A DNA stretch of 64,000 nucleotides from DAITQM01 sp036832975 (GTDB lineage Bacteria > Pseudomonadota > Gammaproteobacteria > Xanthomonadales > Wenzhouxiangellaceae). Numbering within the stretch: position 1 is the first letter of the stretch; each line of letters begins with the position of its first letter. A program made the position numbers and the translations under genes. Positions 26,944 through 36,900 of the stretch are shown here, piece by piece. Location: positions 54,815-118,814 of the forward strand of contig DAITQM010000005.1 of the NCBI GenBank assembly GCA_036832975.1, given 5' to 3'. The notes under the pieces were generated by a model. That model was not told where the DNA came from. It did no database searches and saw only the letters and a list, made by a program, of their open reading frames with translations.

Positions 26944-28377
26944 ATGACCCTCGCCGACCTGCACTCCGCCCTTCCCGAACTGATCGTTCTGCTGCTCGCC
27001 TCGACGGTCCTGCTACTCGATTTGTATATCGATCCGCGCCGCCGCGGTATGCTGCATTTGATTTCGCTGCTCGGCTTGCTGTTCGCGGCGATGACCACGT
27101 TCGGTGACCTGACGCCGGTGGACAAAGCGCAGCACTTGTTCAGCGGGACGGTGGTCCGCGACCGCCTTGGCGATGTGCTGAAACTGTTCGCCTATATCGT
27201 CACGGCGATGATCTTCGTGTACGCCAAGCATTACTTGCGGGTGTTCAAACTCTTTCGCGGCGAATTCCACGCCCTGGTGTTGTTCGTGCTGCTCGGCGCT
27301 TTGGTCTTGATTTCGGCCGCCAGCCTGGTGACGGTATACCTCGGGCTCGAGTTGATCGCGCTGTCGTCTTATGCCCTCGTGGCCTTCAATCGCGATCTGC
27401 CGCGTTGTTCGGAAGCGGCGATGAAATATTTCATCCTCGGTTCGCTCGCTTCCGGCCTGTTGCTCTACGGGATGTCATTGCTCTACGGTCTGAGCGGCTC
27501 GCTGGAATTGGCGAGCATCTCGGCGGCCAGCTTGTGGGGCGATCAGTGGATCGCCACCTTTGCGCTGGTCTTCATCATCACCGGCATCGCCTTCAAACTC
27601 GGCGCCGCGCCGTTTCACCTGTGGGTGCCCGACGTTTACCACGGCGCGCCGGCGGCGGTCACGTTGCTCCTCTCGTCCTTGCCCAAACTCGCCGCCTTCG
27701 CGATGGCCTACCGGCTGCTGCACGACGCGCTCGCCCCGCTGCTGGCGCAGTGGCAGGGGATGCTGGTCATCGTCGCCGCGCTGTCGATTATCCTCGGCAA
27801 TCTCGTCGCCATCGCGCAAAGCAACATCAAGCGTATGCTCGCCTATTCGACGATTTCGCACATGGGCTTTTTGCTGCTCGGCGTCCTCGCCGGCAGCCCG
27901 GCCGGCTTTTCGGCGGCGATGTTCTACGCCGTCATTTACGCCCTGATGTCGGCCGGCGCCTTCGGCATTGTGATTCTGCTTTCCGGGCACGGCATCGAGG
28001 CCGAGAATCTGGACGATTTCAAAGGCTTGAACCAACGCCATCCGTGGTATGCGTTCATGATGCTGCTGTTGATGGCTTCGATGGCCGGGATACCGGTACT
28101 CGCCGGATTTTTTGCCAAATGGCTGGTCATCCAGGCCGTGCTCGACGCCGGTTTTACGTGGCTCGCGATCCTCGCCCTGATCTTTTCCGTGGTCGGTGCC
28201 TACTATTACCTGCGCGTCGTGAAGTTGATGTACTTCGACGACCCGCGCAGCGAACAAGCGGTCACCGCTCCGGCCGACTTCCGCGTCATCCTCAGCGCCA
28301 ACGGCCTCGCCCAACTCGCCATCGGCCTGTTCCCCGGCCCGCTGATCGCCCTGTGTACCGCGGTCTTCGCCGGTTAG
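26944..28377 (+). CDS. nuoN: NADH-quinone oxidoreductase subunit N
   Basis: A 477-residue antiporter-like subunit, last gene of the complex I operon. GLELIALSSYALVAFNRD and KLGAAPFHLWVPDVYHGAP are diagnostic, and YSTISHMGFLLLG follows. The stop codon TAG (28375-28377) lies inside the family B solo hairpin at 28374-28403, so the C-terminus is set by the repeat; the last residues may differ from those of close relatives. Confidence 0.97.
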   Translation: MTLADLHSALPELIVLLLASTVLLLDLYIDPRRRGMLHLISLLGLLFAAMTTFGDLTPVDKAQHLFSGTVVRDRLGDVLKLFAYIVTAMIFVYAKHYLRVFKLFRGEFHALVLFVLLGALVLISAASLVTVYLGLELIALSSYALVAFNRDLPRCSEAAMKYFILGSLASGLLLYGMSLLYGLSGSLELASISAASLWGDQWIATFALVFIITGIAFKLGAAPFHLWVPDVYHGAPAAVTLLLSSLPKLAAFAMAYRLLHDALAPLLAQWQGMLVIVAALSIILGNLVAIAQSNIKRMLAYSTISHMGFLLLGVLAGSPAGFSAAMFYAVIYALMSAGAFGIVILLSGHGIEAENLDDFKGLNQRHPWYAFMMLLLMASMAGIPVLAGFFAKWLVIQAVLDAGFTWLAILALIFSVVGAYYYLRVVKLMYFDDPRSEQAVTAPADFRVILSANGLAQLAIGLFPGPLIALCTAVFAG

Positions 28378-28403
28378 CAGGCTGTTTTTCAACAGCCTGC
28401 TAA
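28374..28403. repeat. Solo end-hairpin of family B at nuoN 3' end
   Basis: A perfect 13-base-pair stem, TTAGCAGGCTGTT and AACAGCCTGCTAA, around a TTTC loop. It equals the first hairpin of the family B element (same stem in the copy at 53659-53817). It lies between convergent nuoN and the methyltransferase gene and may stop or stabilise transcripts, although neither strand has the U-tract of an intrinsic terminator after the stem. Confidence 0.75.
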
Positions 28404-28413
28404 AAAACCGAGG

Positions 28414-29235
28414 TCAGCTTCGCTCGGCGCGCGAAACAGGGGCGCGATTGTCCCTTGTGCCAGAAGGTTTGCGGCTGATAAATACTTGCAGGCCGGGGTG
28501 GTCGAGGCCGAGTTCGGGGTTGTCGGGCTGGACGAGGCGCGTTGTCATGCCGCTTGTGCGGTCGATGACGTCGAATAAATCCTGCCCCCAGTCGATCGTT
28601 ACCAGGCTGCCTTTGTCGTCGATCGGGTTACCGTGGTATTCGACCGGTTCGAGGTGGCGTATCGTGTCGCCGTCAAGGATGGCGCGCCGCCGCGAAACGG
28701 GGAAACCGTGCCAGGGGATCGTGAACAGGTGAGCGCCGCCCGGTTTTAAGACGCGGGCGATTTCGGCGAAGGCTTTTTCGGGGGCGAGCAAATGCTCGAA
28801 CACGTCTTGGGTGATGAATAGATCGAATGTCCGGTCAGCGAAGGTCAGCGCTTCGAGATTCTCGCAGCGCCACCCGCGATGCGCCGTGCCGGGTTCGATA
28901 CCGGGAAAATAATGTGACGAAGAATAGCCCGGACAGCAACGGGCTAATTTGTCCGAGGCGCCGCCGCCGGGCGAGGATTCGTGAATCTTGAACGATCGCC
29001 AGTCGGAAAATTCCTGATCCAATACATGGCATACGGCGCGCCAGCGCGCCGTGCCGTGGCAGTGGATGCAGCGCGAGTGTTCGCGCCCCCAGTCGCCGGT
29101 ATCGTAAAAACGGGTGCGGCGTTCGCAGATCGGGCAGAAGCCGCGGCCCCGGAAACCGCGTAGCGCGTAACTTGCACGCTTTGCCGTCTCGCGCCAGGAA
29201 TGGCGCCGGATGCTGTTCAGCAGGCGGCGGAGCAT
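28414..29235 (-). CDS. Zn-ribbon class I SAM-dependent methyltransferase
   Basis: A 273-residue protein. Near the N-terminus (about residues 34-60) a CPIC...CIHC arrangement suggests a zinc ribbon. The methyltransferase core is degenerate at motif I, but has the DLFITQDVFEHLLAPEKAFAEI and RVLKPGGAHLFTIP segments typical of type 11 methyltransferases. Such proteins often sit in glycan or surface gene sets; the substrate here is unknown. It is convergent with nuoN and 27 bases beyond the ctaE stop on the same strand, so it may be read through from the cox operon. Confidence 0.7.
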   Translation of the reverse strand: MLRRLLNSIRRHSWRETAKRASYALRGFRGRGFCPICERRTRFYDTGDWGREHSRCIHCHGTARWRAVCHVLDQEFSDWRSFKIHESSPGGGASDKLARCCPGYSSSHYFPGIEPGTAHRGWRCENLEALTFADRTFDLFITQDVFEHLLAPEKAFAEIARVLKPGGAHLFTIPWHGFPVSRRRAILDGDTIRHLEPVEYHGNPIDDKGSLVTIDWGQDLFDVIDRTSGMTTRLVQPDNPELGLDHPGLQVFISRKPSGTRDNRAPVSRAERS

Positions 29236-29262
29236 GCCCGCCTGGGCACCGTGACGCCGGGG

Positions 29263-30135
29263 CTACAACACATAAACAAAGAAGAACAGGCCGAGCCAGA
29301 CGACATCGACGAAGTGCCAGTACCAGGCCACCGCCTCGAAGGCGAAATGATTTTTTGCGGTGAAATGGCCGGCCAGGATGCGCAGCAGGATCACGGTAAG
29401 CATGATCGCGCCGAGCGTGACGTGCAGGCCGTGGAAGCCGGTGAGCATAAAGAAGGTCGATCCGTAAATGCCGGAACCCAGGGTCAGGCCGAGTTCATGG
29501 TAGGCATGGATATATTCGCTGGCCTGGTAATACAGAAACAGCGCGCCGAGGATAATTGTCGCCGCCATCCACAACGCCAGCCCTGTACGCCGGCTTTTTT
29601 TCAGCGCCTTGTGCGCCATCGTAATCGTGAAACCCGAGCTGAGCAACAACAGGGTATTGAGCAGCGGCACGCCGCCGGCCGGGATCGTTTCGAAAGGTCC
29701 GCCGACGGCGGCTGGGCCGTTGCTCGGCCACACGGCCTCGAAGCCGGGCCACAGCAGTTCGTTGGTCAACGCCCCGGAACCCTGGCCGCCGAGCCACGGG
29801 ACGACGAAGGCGCGGGCGTAGAACAAAGCTCCGAAAAAAGCGGCGAAGAACATGACTTCGGAGAAAATGAACCACAGCATCCCGAGGCGGTAGGAGGCAT
29901 CGACCTGGGCGTTGTATAACCCGGCGCGGCTTTCGCGGATCACATCGCCGAACCAGCCGAATAGCATCGTAACGAAAATTGCGGCGCCGGTGAGCATGCT
30001 CCAGCGGCCGATATCGTGGCCGTTGAGTAAAAGCCCGGCGCCGCCGAGCAGCGCGAACAGCCCGAGCGAGCCGGCGATCGGCCAGTGGGCGTGATGCGGA
30101 ACGTAATAGCGATTGGATGCGGCGGCGTGACTCAT
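29263..30135 (-). CDS. ctaE: Cytochrome c oxidase subunit III
   Basis: A 290-residue seven-helix subunit III of an aa3/caa3-type terminal oxidase. The family segments LGMLWFIFSEVMFFAAFFGALFYAR and LTGFHGLHVTLGAIML, and the final FEAVAWYWHFVDVVWLGLF, are clear. It is last in the leftward cox operon, overlapping ctaG by four bases. Confidence 0.96.
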   Translation of the reverse strand: MSHAAASNRYYVPHHAHWPIAGSLGLFALLGGAGLLLNGHDIGRWSMLTGAAIFVTMLFGWFGDVIRESRAGLYNAQVDASYRLGMLWFIFSEVMFFAAFFGALFYARAFVVPWLGGQGSGALTNELLWPGFEAVWPSNGPAAVGGPFETIPAGGVPLLNTLLLLSSGFTITMAHKALKKSRRTGLALWMAATIILGALFLYYQASEYIHAYHELGLTLGSGIYGSTFFMLTGFHGLHVTLGAIMLTVILLRILAGHFTAKNHFAFEAVAWYWHFVDVVWLGLFFFVYVL

Positions 30136-30752
30136 GGTGTTGAATTCCTCGACAGCGTGGATGCGGCCGGCTCATCTCCGTCATGGGCCGCGGCCGGAGC
30201 GCCGTCGGGCGGCGCCTCATGGGGGAAAAACGTATAAGACAACGTGACGATATCGATCCCCGCCGGCAGTTTGGGATCGATAAAGAATTTCACCGGCATG
30301 TGTTGCTGTTCGCCGGCGGCCAACGTCTGCTCGGTAAAACAAAAGCACTCGATTTTATTGAAGTAAAGCCCGGCCTGGCCAGGTGCGACGCTGGGTACGG
30401 CGCGGGCCGTGATCGGCCGGTCGCTGCGATTGGCGGCGAAGTACGCGGCATCGTTCAACTCGCCGACTTTGACCCGGAGTTTCTTTTGTTCAGGAGCGAA
30501 ATTCCACGGTAGAGCGGGGTCCGTATTGGCATCGAAGGTGACCTCGACCCAGCGCTCAGTGGCGGGAGCAACCGGCACGTCGGCGGCGGTCGCGACTTGC
30601 GTTTGCCCGCCGATGCCGGTCACTTCGCAAAATACCCGGTAAAGTGGTACCAGGGCGTAGCCGAAGCCGAACATCGCGACGGTAGCGAGCAGCAGGTAGC
30701 GCAGCAGCCGGCGGTTGGCCGTATGGCGGTCATTGTTGCCATTCGTTTTCAT
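30132..30752 (-). CDS. ctaG: Cytochrome c oxidase assembly protein CtaG (Cu delivery)
   Basis: A 206-residue Cox11-type protein anchored by one N-terminal helix (about residues 14-34) with a periplasmic beta domain. It delivers copper to CuB of subunit I. The copper-binding CFCF is seen in KIECFCFTEQTL, with a further Cys just after the helix (FCEVTG). The C-terminal tail beyond residue 180 is Ala/Pro rich. The gene lies between the small oxidase protein and ctaE, the usual order. Confidence 0.95.
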   Translation of the reverse strand: MKTNGNNDRHTANRRLLRYLLLATVAMFGFGYALVPLYRVFCEVTGIGGQTQVATAADVPVAPATERWVEVTFDANTDPALPWNFAPEQKKLRVKVGELNDAAYFAANRSDRPITARAVPSVAPGQAGLYFNKIECFCFTEQTLAAGEQQHMPVKFFIDPKLPAGIDIVTLSYTFFPHEAPPDGAPAAAHDGDEPAASTLSRNSTP

Positions 30753-30755
30753 CGC

Positions 30756-30896
30756 TTACGGGTTTGCAGTGTGCCAAATGCCAGAGAGCAGAAATGCGAA
30801 ATAGATCGCCGCGGCGGTCAGGGCGAGCAGCAGCGCCGTGCGGCGGACGCCCCGGCGTCGTACTTCCCGCGCGCGGCGCTCTTCGTCAATGCCCAT
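30756..30896 (-). CDS. Cytochrome oxidase small assembly protein (46 aa)
   Basis: A 46-residue ORF starting at ATG 30896, overlapping the end of ctaD by 11 bases and ending four bases before ctaG. The N-terminal 19 residues are strongly charged and basic (MGIDEERRAREVRRRGVRR); then a single hydrophobic helix (residues 20-40) and a short tail follow. Small one-helix proteins in exactly this ctaD-ctaG gap are known in beta- and gammaproteobacterial cox operons. Its tight coupling to both neighbours supports a real gene. Its exact role in oxidase assembly is not established. Confidence 0.7.
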   Translation of the reverse strand: MGIDEERRAREVRRRGVRRTALLLALTAAAIYFAFLLSGIWHTANP

Positions 30897-32514
30897 AGCG
30901 GACGACGGCATCGTCGATCGCCGGCGGCGACTCGAAGGTATGGTAGGGCGGCGGCGAAGCGACAGTCCATTCGAGGCCGTGCGCGCCTTCCCAGACCCGC
31001 GCCGTGGCTTTTTCGCCGCCGCGGATCGTCCGCCAGACGATCCACGCGAACAACAATTGCCCCAGGCCGAACATGAAGCCGCCGATCGACGAGATCATAT
31101 TGAAATCGGCGAATTGCACGGCGTAATCGGGAATCCGGCGCGGCATACCGGCGAGGCCGAGGTAGTGCTGCGGGAAAAACAGGACATTGACCCAGATCGC
31201 CGACCACCAGAAATGGATTTTGCCGAGCCTTTCGTTGTACATGTGGCCGGTCCATTTCGGCAGCCAGTAATAAACGCCCGCCATGATCCCGAACACCGCG
31301 CCGGTGACCAGAACGTAGTGGAAGTGGGCGACGACGAAATAAGTGTCGTGGTATTGGAAATCGGCGGGGACGATGGCCAGCATCAGGCCCGAGAAACCAC
31401 CGATCGTGAACAGCACGACAAAGGCCAGGGCGAACAGCATCGGCGTTTCGAAGGTCATTGCGCCGCGCCACATCGTCGATACCCAGTTGAAGACCTTGAC
31501 CCCGGTCGGCACGGCGATGACCATCGTGGCGTACATGAAAAACAGTTCGCCGCCGAGCGGCATGCCGACGGTGAACATGTGGTGCGCCCAGACGATGAAC
31601 GATAAAAAGGCGATGCTCGCCGTGGCATAGACCATCGCCGAGTAACCGAACAGCGGCTTGCGGGCGAACGTCGGAATGATCTGCGAGACGATGCCGAAGG
31701 CCGGCAGGATCATGATATAAACTTCGGGGTGGCCGAAGAACCAGAAGATGTGCTGGAACATCACCGGGTCGCCGCCGCCGGCGGCGTTGAAAAAGCTGGT
31801 GCCGGCAAAGCGGTCGGTGAGCAGCATGGTCACCGCCCCGGCCAGCACCGGCATCACGGCGATCAGCAAGAAGGCGGTGATCAACCAGGTCCAGACGAAC
31901 AGCGGCATGCGCATCAGCGTCATGCCCGGGGCACGCATGTTGAAGATCGTGGCGATGATGTTGATCGCCCCCATGATCGACGACACACCCATGATGTGAA
32001 TGGCGAAGATCGTGAAGATGAAGTTGTCGCCGGACTGCATGCTGAGCGGCGGATAGAGCGTCCAGCCGGCGGCCGGGCCGCCGCCGCCGATGCCGAAGAG
32101 AACCTGCAGTGCGGTCGGCGTCAGGAGCAACACGAAAGCGAACGGCAGCAGCCAGAAGCTCCAATTGTTCATGCGCGGCAACGCCATGTCCGGCGCGCCG
32201 ACCATCAACGGCACCATCCAGTTGGCGAGTCCGACGAAAGCCGGCATCACGGCTCCGAAAATCATCACCAGGGCGTGCAGCGTCGTCATCTGATTGAAGA
32301 ATTCGGGCTCGACGTATTGCAGGCCGGGCTGAAACAGTTCGAGCCGGATGACCATCGCCATCGACCCGCCGAGCAAGAACATCAGCAGCGAAAACACCAG
32401 GTACAGGGTGCCGATGTCCTTGTGGTTGGTGGTGAAAACCCAGCGCCAAAGACCTCCGCTTGGCTGGTCGTGGTGGTGGACGGCGCCGGCGGGCAGGGTG
32501 GTTGTACTCATCAT
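30886..32514 (-). CDS. ctaD: Cytochrome c oxidase subunit I
   Basis: A 542-residue 12-helix subunit I with the heme a/a3-CuB centre. FGHPEVYIMILPAFG holds the CuB histidine cross-linked to tyrosine, HHMFTVGMP holds the two further CuB histidines, and HFHYVLVTG the heme ligands. ATMVIAVPTGVKVFNW is the K-channel region. It is preceded directly by the subunit II gene (start one base from that stop) and followed by the small protein. Confidence 0.98.
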   Translation of the reverse strand: MMSTTTLPAGAVHHHDQPSGGLWRWVFTTNHKDIGTLYLVFSLLMFLLGGSMAMVIRLELFQPGLQYVEPEFFNQMTTLHALVMIFGAVMPAFVGLANWMVPLMVGAPDMALPRMNNWSFWLLPFAFVLLLTPTALQVLFGIGGGGPAAGWTLYPPLSMQSGDNFIFTIFAIHIMGVSSIMGAINIIATIFNMRAPGMTLMRMPLFVWTWLITAFLLIAVMPVLAGAVTMLLTDRFAGTSFFNAAGGGDPVMFQHIFWFFGHPEVYIMILPAFGIVSQIIPTFARKPLFGYSAMVYATASIAFLSFIVWAHHMFTVGMPLGGELFFMYATMVIAVPTGVKVFNWVSTMWRGAMTFETPMLFALAFVVLFTIGGFSGLMLAIVPADFQYHDTYFVVAHFHYVLVTGAVFGIMAGVYYWLPKWTGHMYNERLGKIHFWWSAIWVNVLFFPQHYLGLAGMPRRIPDYAVQFADFNMISSIGGFMFGLGQLLFAWIVWRTIRGGEKATARVWEGAHGLEWTVASPPPYHTFESPPAIDDAVVRYGH

Positions 32515-33672
32515 TTAACCTTTATTCCGGTGGTCGGCGATATGGCGGGCGATGTCGGCCGGTTGGACCGCGTCGCCGGTATCGTTGCCCCAGGCGTTGC
32601 GGGTATAGGTCAGGGCCGCGGCGATATCGCGCGGATCGAGTTCGGCGAAGCCACGCATTGCGGTTCCGACCCGGCCGTCGAGGACGACTTTGAGGTGTTG
32701 TTCGAGATCGCCGGTGGCGATCGGGCTGCCGGCCAGCGCCGGAAAGGCCGGGGCGAGACCGCGGCCGTCTTTCTGATGGCAGGTCGCGCACTGCGTTTCA
32801 TAGACTGCGCGGCCGCGGGCGTATAACTCGCCGCGGCTCCACGGGCGGGCGATTTCGGCGGCGGTGTTTTGCTCTTCCGATTTTTTCTCCGCCACCCAGG
32901 CGGCGTAGTCCTGGCGGTTGAGGGCGTGGACGACGATCGGCATGAAACCGTGGTCTTTGCCGCACAACTCGGCGCACTGGCCGCGATAGATGCCCGGCTC
33001 TTCGATTTCGGTCCACGCCGAATTGATGGTGCCGGGGATCGCATCGCGCTTCCAGCCGAAATCGGGCACCCACCAGGAGTGGATGACGTCGCCGGCGGTC
33101 AATAAAAAGCGGATCTTGGTGTGGATCGGCACGACCAGCGGGTGATCGACCTCGAGCAGGTAATGGTCGATGGTCGCCGGGTCGATGCCGGAGCGCAGTT
33201 GGCGCGCGGCGTTGCTCGCCGGGTGCAGGGAACTGATGAAGCCGATGCCATCCTCGAGATAGTCGTAGCGCCATTTCCACTGGTAGCCGGTGATCTTGAT
33301 GTTGAGGTCGGCGCCGCCGGTGGTCTCCATCAGGATCAGGGTCTTGGTCGCCGGCACCGCCATCGCCACCAGGATCAGGATGGGAATGAGGGTCCAGGCG
33401 ATTTCCGCCTTCGTGCTGTGGCTGAACTGGGCCGGCTCGACGCCGCGGCTTTTGCGGTGCAGGACGATGGAGACGAACATGGCGCCGAAAACCAGCACGC
33501 CGATCACGACGCATACCCACAAAATGATCATGTGCAGGTCGTATACGTCGGCGCTGAAGATGGTGACGCCGCGCGTCATGTTGTCGCCGATCGCGAACAT
33601 GCCCCAAACCGCCGCCGCCATCGCCGCCAGGGCGGCGAGAACGACAACCGGATAATGATTCTTTTTCATCAC
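32515..33672 (-). CDS. ctaC: Cytochrome c oxidase subunit II with fused cytochrome c domain
   Basis: A 385-residue caa3-type subunit II. After an N-terminal membrane segment (about residues 8-28) and a second helix (about 47-70), the cupredoxin domain has the CuA site CAELCGKDHGFM. At about residue 296 the heme motif CATCH begins a cytochrome c domain with a later methionine ligand candidate in GTAMRGFAEL. The fusion means this oxidase can accept electrons directly through its own heme c. It is first in the leftward cox operon. No ctaA or ctaB is present in the window. Confidence 0.95.
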   Translation of the reverse strand: MMKKNHYPVVVLAALAAMAAAVWGMFAIGDNMTRGVTIFSADVYDLHMIILWVCVVIGVLVFGAMFVSIVLHRKSRGVEPAQFSHSTKAEIAWTLIPILILVAMAVPATKTLILMETTGGADLNIKITGYQWKWRYDYLEDGIGFISSLHPASNAARQLRSGIDPATIDHYLLEVDHPLVVPIHTKIRFLLTAGDVIHSWWVPDFGWKRDAIPGTINSAWTEIEEPGIYRGQCAELCGKDHGFMPIVVHALNRQDYAAWVAEKKSEEQNTAAEIARPWSRGELYARGRAVYETQCATCHQKDGRGLAPAFPALAGSPIATGDLEQHLKVVLDGRVGTAMRGFAELDPRDIAAALTYTRNAWGNDTGDAVQPADIARHIADHRNKG

Positions 33673-33976
33673 TGCTGATCGCCTGTTGCTCGTTTGAAGA
33701 CGATGGGTTCACGTCACGGCCCGCTCCGCCGGAGCGGTCCGAGAGGTCGGAGAACTCCGTGGTCGAGGTGGGCGTTAACCTGTTTTCCCGCTGACGGACT
33801 TTCGCCGTCACGCCCCGCGGGCCGCCAAAAACAGGCCGCCGGCGGCCGGCGGTGCGTCGCCGGCGGCTTGACGGTTTGTGTTGACTGCACCCCCGGCTGG
33901 CCGGGCAGGTCGGTATTGTAAACTACATCATCTTTTGTCGAAGCTGCATCTTTCCTGCCTTTCCCGGAGCCGTCCG
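33673..33976. other. Intergenic region between ctaC and putA
   Basis: About 300 bases with divergent genes on both sides, so promoters for both the cox operon and putA should lie here. The clearest structure is a hairpin at 33721-33737 (CCGCTCC, GCC, GGAGCGG). A second GC-rich stretch around 33815-33875 has several short inverted repeats (GCCGCCGGCGGC type). I see no strong -35/-10 pair. GGAG at 33966-33969 is the putA ribosome site. Confidence 0.4.
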
Positions 33977-36900
33977 ATGCCGTCCCAACTCGCCGTCCCC
34001 ATCCCGTCGATCGCGCCGGCGCCGTCTGCCGCCGAATGGGACGCGATGCGGTGCGCTTGGCTGGCCGATGAAAGCGAGATGGTGAACCGCCTGGCCGGGG
34101 CAATCGGTCTCGACGACGGGCGGCGGGTGCGGGCCCGGGAGCGGGCCGTCGCGCTGGTCGAAAGGGTTCGCGACGCCGCCGCTGAGCAGGGCATGATGGA
34201 AGCGTTCATGCGCGAGTACGACCTGTCTTCCGAGGAAGGCATCGTGCTGATGTGCCTGGCTGAAGCGCTGCTCCGCATCCCCGATGACGAGACGGCCGAA
34301 AAACTGATCGGCGAAAAGCTCGGGCAGGCGGATTGGGAGGCGCATCTCGGGCGCAGTTCGTCGCTGTTTGTCAACGCCTCGACCTGGGGCCTGATGCTGA
34401 CCGGCCGGCTGATCAAGATCGCCGACGACGTCAAGCGCGATTTCCGCGCCGTTCTCGCCCGTCTCGCCAACCGCAGCGGCGAACCGGTGATCCGCCTGGC
34501 GCTGCGCCAGGCGATGCGCATCATGGGGCAGCAGTACGTGATGGGCCGGACGATCGCCAAGGCCGTCCAGCGCGCCGCGCGCGGCGCCGCGCCGGACGAC
34601 CGGTTTTCCTATGACATGCTCGGCGAGGCGGCGCTGACGGCGGCCGATGCCAGCCGCTATTTCGAAGCGTATCGCGGGGCAATCGCCGAATTGGCCCGCG
34701 GTGGGCGCCGGGAAGACGTCTTTGCCGCGCCGAGTGTCTCGATCAAACTCTCGGCGCTCCACCCGCGTTATGAATACAGCCAGCGCCGGCGGCTGCTGGC
34801 CGAATTGCCGTCGTGCCTGATCGCCCTGGCGGCGGCGGCGCGCGAGGCCAACCTCGGCTTGACGATCGACGCCGAGGAGGCCGACCGGCTGGAACTCGGC
34901 CTCGAGATCTTCGCCGGTTTGTCGGCGGCGCCCGAACTGGCCGGTTGGGACGGCCTCGGCCTCGCCGTTCAGGCGTACCAGAAACGCGCTTTCGAACAAC
35001 TCGCCTGGCTGGCCGCCGTGGCTGGGCGCGACCGCCGCCGCATTCCGCTCCGCCTGGTCAAGGGCGCCTACTGGGACAGCGAGATCAAGCACGCTCAGGT
35101 CGAAGGACTCGCCGGCTATCCGGTGTTCACCCGCAAGTGCAACACCGACATCAGCTACCTCGCCTGCGCCCGGCGGTTGCTGGCCGCGCCTGAGGCGTTT
35201 TATCCGCAATTTGCGACGCACAACGCGCACACCATCGCGGCGATCGCCGAACTGGCCGAGCTGGAGCGGGGCACGGCCGGTCGCGATTTCGAGTACCAGC
35301 GCCTGAAAGGGATGGGCCGCGAGTTGTATGCCGCGGTCCGCGCCGGCGGGCCGTACAACCCCGCTTGCCGGATCTACGCTCCGGTCGGGCGACATGAGGA
35401 TCTGTTGCCTTATCTGGTTCGCCGCCTACTCGAAAACGGCGCCAACACCTCGTTCGTCAATCGCATCACCGACCCGGCCTTGCCGGCGGCGGCGGTCGTC
35501 GAGGAGCCGATCGAGATGTTCGCCGCCCTGGCACAAATTCCTCACCCGCGATTGCCGGTGCCACGTGCGCTTTATCCCGATCGGCGCAATTCGGCCGGTG
35601 TTCATTTCGCCGACGGCCGTCAGGTCGCGGCCCTGCAACAAGCGGTCAACGATCACTTGCAGTCGCTGCCACCGCCGGCGGCAGGCGATAGTGCGGCCGT
35701 GTTGCCGGTGCACGATCCGGCCCACGGGACACTGCTGGCCAATATCGCGGTGGCCTCTGGCGAGTCGGTTGCGGCGGCGATCGGCGTGGCGGCTGAGGCG
35801 CAACCCGCGTTCGACCGCCTCGGGGCAGAGGCGCGGGCCGGTATCCTCGAACGGGCCGCCGACCTGTTCGAAGAACGGCAGCCCGAACTGCTCGCCTTGC
35901 TGGTCCGCGAGGCCGGTAAAACGCTGCGTGACGGCATCGCCGAGGTCCGCGAGGCCGCCGATTTCTGCCGCTATTACGCCGTTCAGGCCCGCCGCGGGTT
36001 CGGCGCGCCACAAATCCTGCCGGGGCCGACGGGCGAGCACAACGAATTGGCGCTCCACGGCCGCGGCGTGTTCGCTTGCATCAGTCCGTGGAATTTTCCG
36101 CTGGCGATCTTCACCGGCCAGGTCGCCGCGGCACTGGCCGCCGGAAATACGGTGGTGGCCAAGCCGGCGCCACAGACGCCGCTCGTCGCCGAACGGGCCA
36201 CCGCGCTGCTCAACCAGGCCGGCTTGCCGCCGGAAGTGCTGCATCTTTTGCCGGGCGGCGCCGAAACCGGGGCCGCGCTGGTGGCCGATCCGCGCCTCGC
36301 CGGGGTGGCGTTCACCGGATCGACGGCGACCGCCCGGGCCATCGCCCGAACCTTGGCGGCGCGCGACGGCCCGCTGGCCGTTCTGATCGCCGAGACCGGC
36401 GGGCAGAACGCGATGATCGCCGACAGTTCGGCGCTCCCCGAGCAATTGATTAAAGATGCCGTGCTCTCGGCGTTCGGCAGCGCCGGGCAACGCTGTTCGG
36501 CGCTGCGCATTCTGGGCGTGCAACAGGACATCGCCGACCGGGTCTGCGACATGCTGGCCGGCGCGCTGGCCGAACTCAAAGTCGGCGATCCCGGCGATTT
36601 CGAAAGCGACGTCGGGCCGCTGATCGACGAGGCGGCGAAGGCCCGTCTTACCGCGCATGACGGCGATCTGGCCAGGCGCGGCCGGCTGATCGCCCGCGCC
36701 CGCCTGGCGGCCGGGCTCCGCGGCCACTATTTCGCCCCGGTCGCCTATGAAATCGACGATCTCGCCGGCCTGGAGAGCGAAGTGTTCGGTCCGATCCTGC
36801 ACGTCATCCGCTACCCGGCAAACGGCCTGGATGAGCTGCTCGACCGGATCAACGCCCTCGGCTACGGCTTGACGCTCGGTATCCACAGCCGCATCGACCG

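Noticed and set aside
28374..28403. Intrinsic terminator of nuoN
   Set aside because: The stem is strong but neither strand shows a run of T after the stem; the T-run is in the loop. It is better explained as a repeat hairpin, though it might still influence RNA ends.
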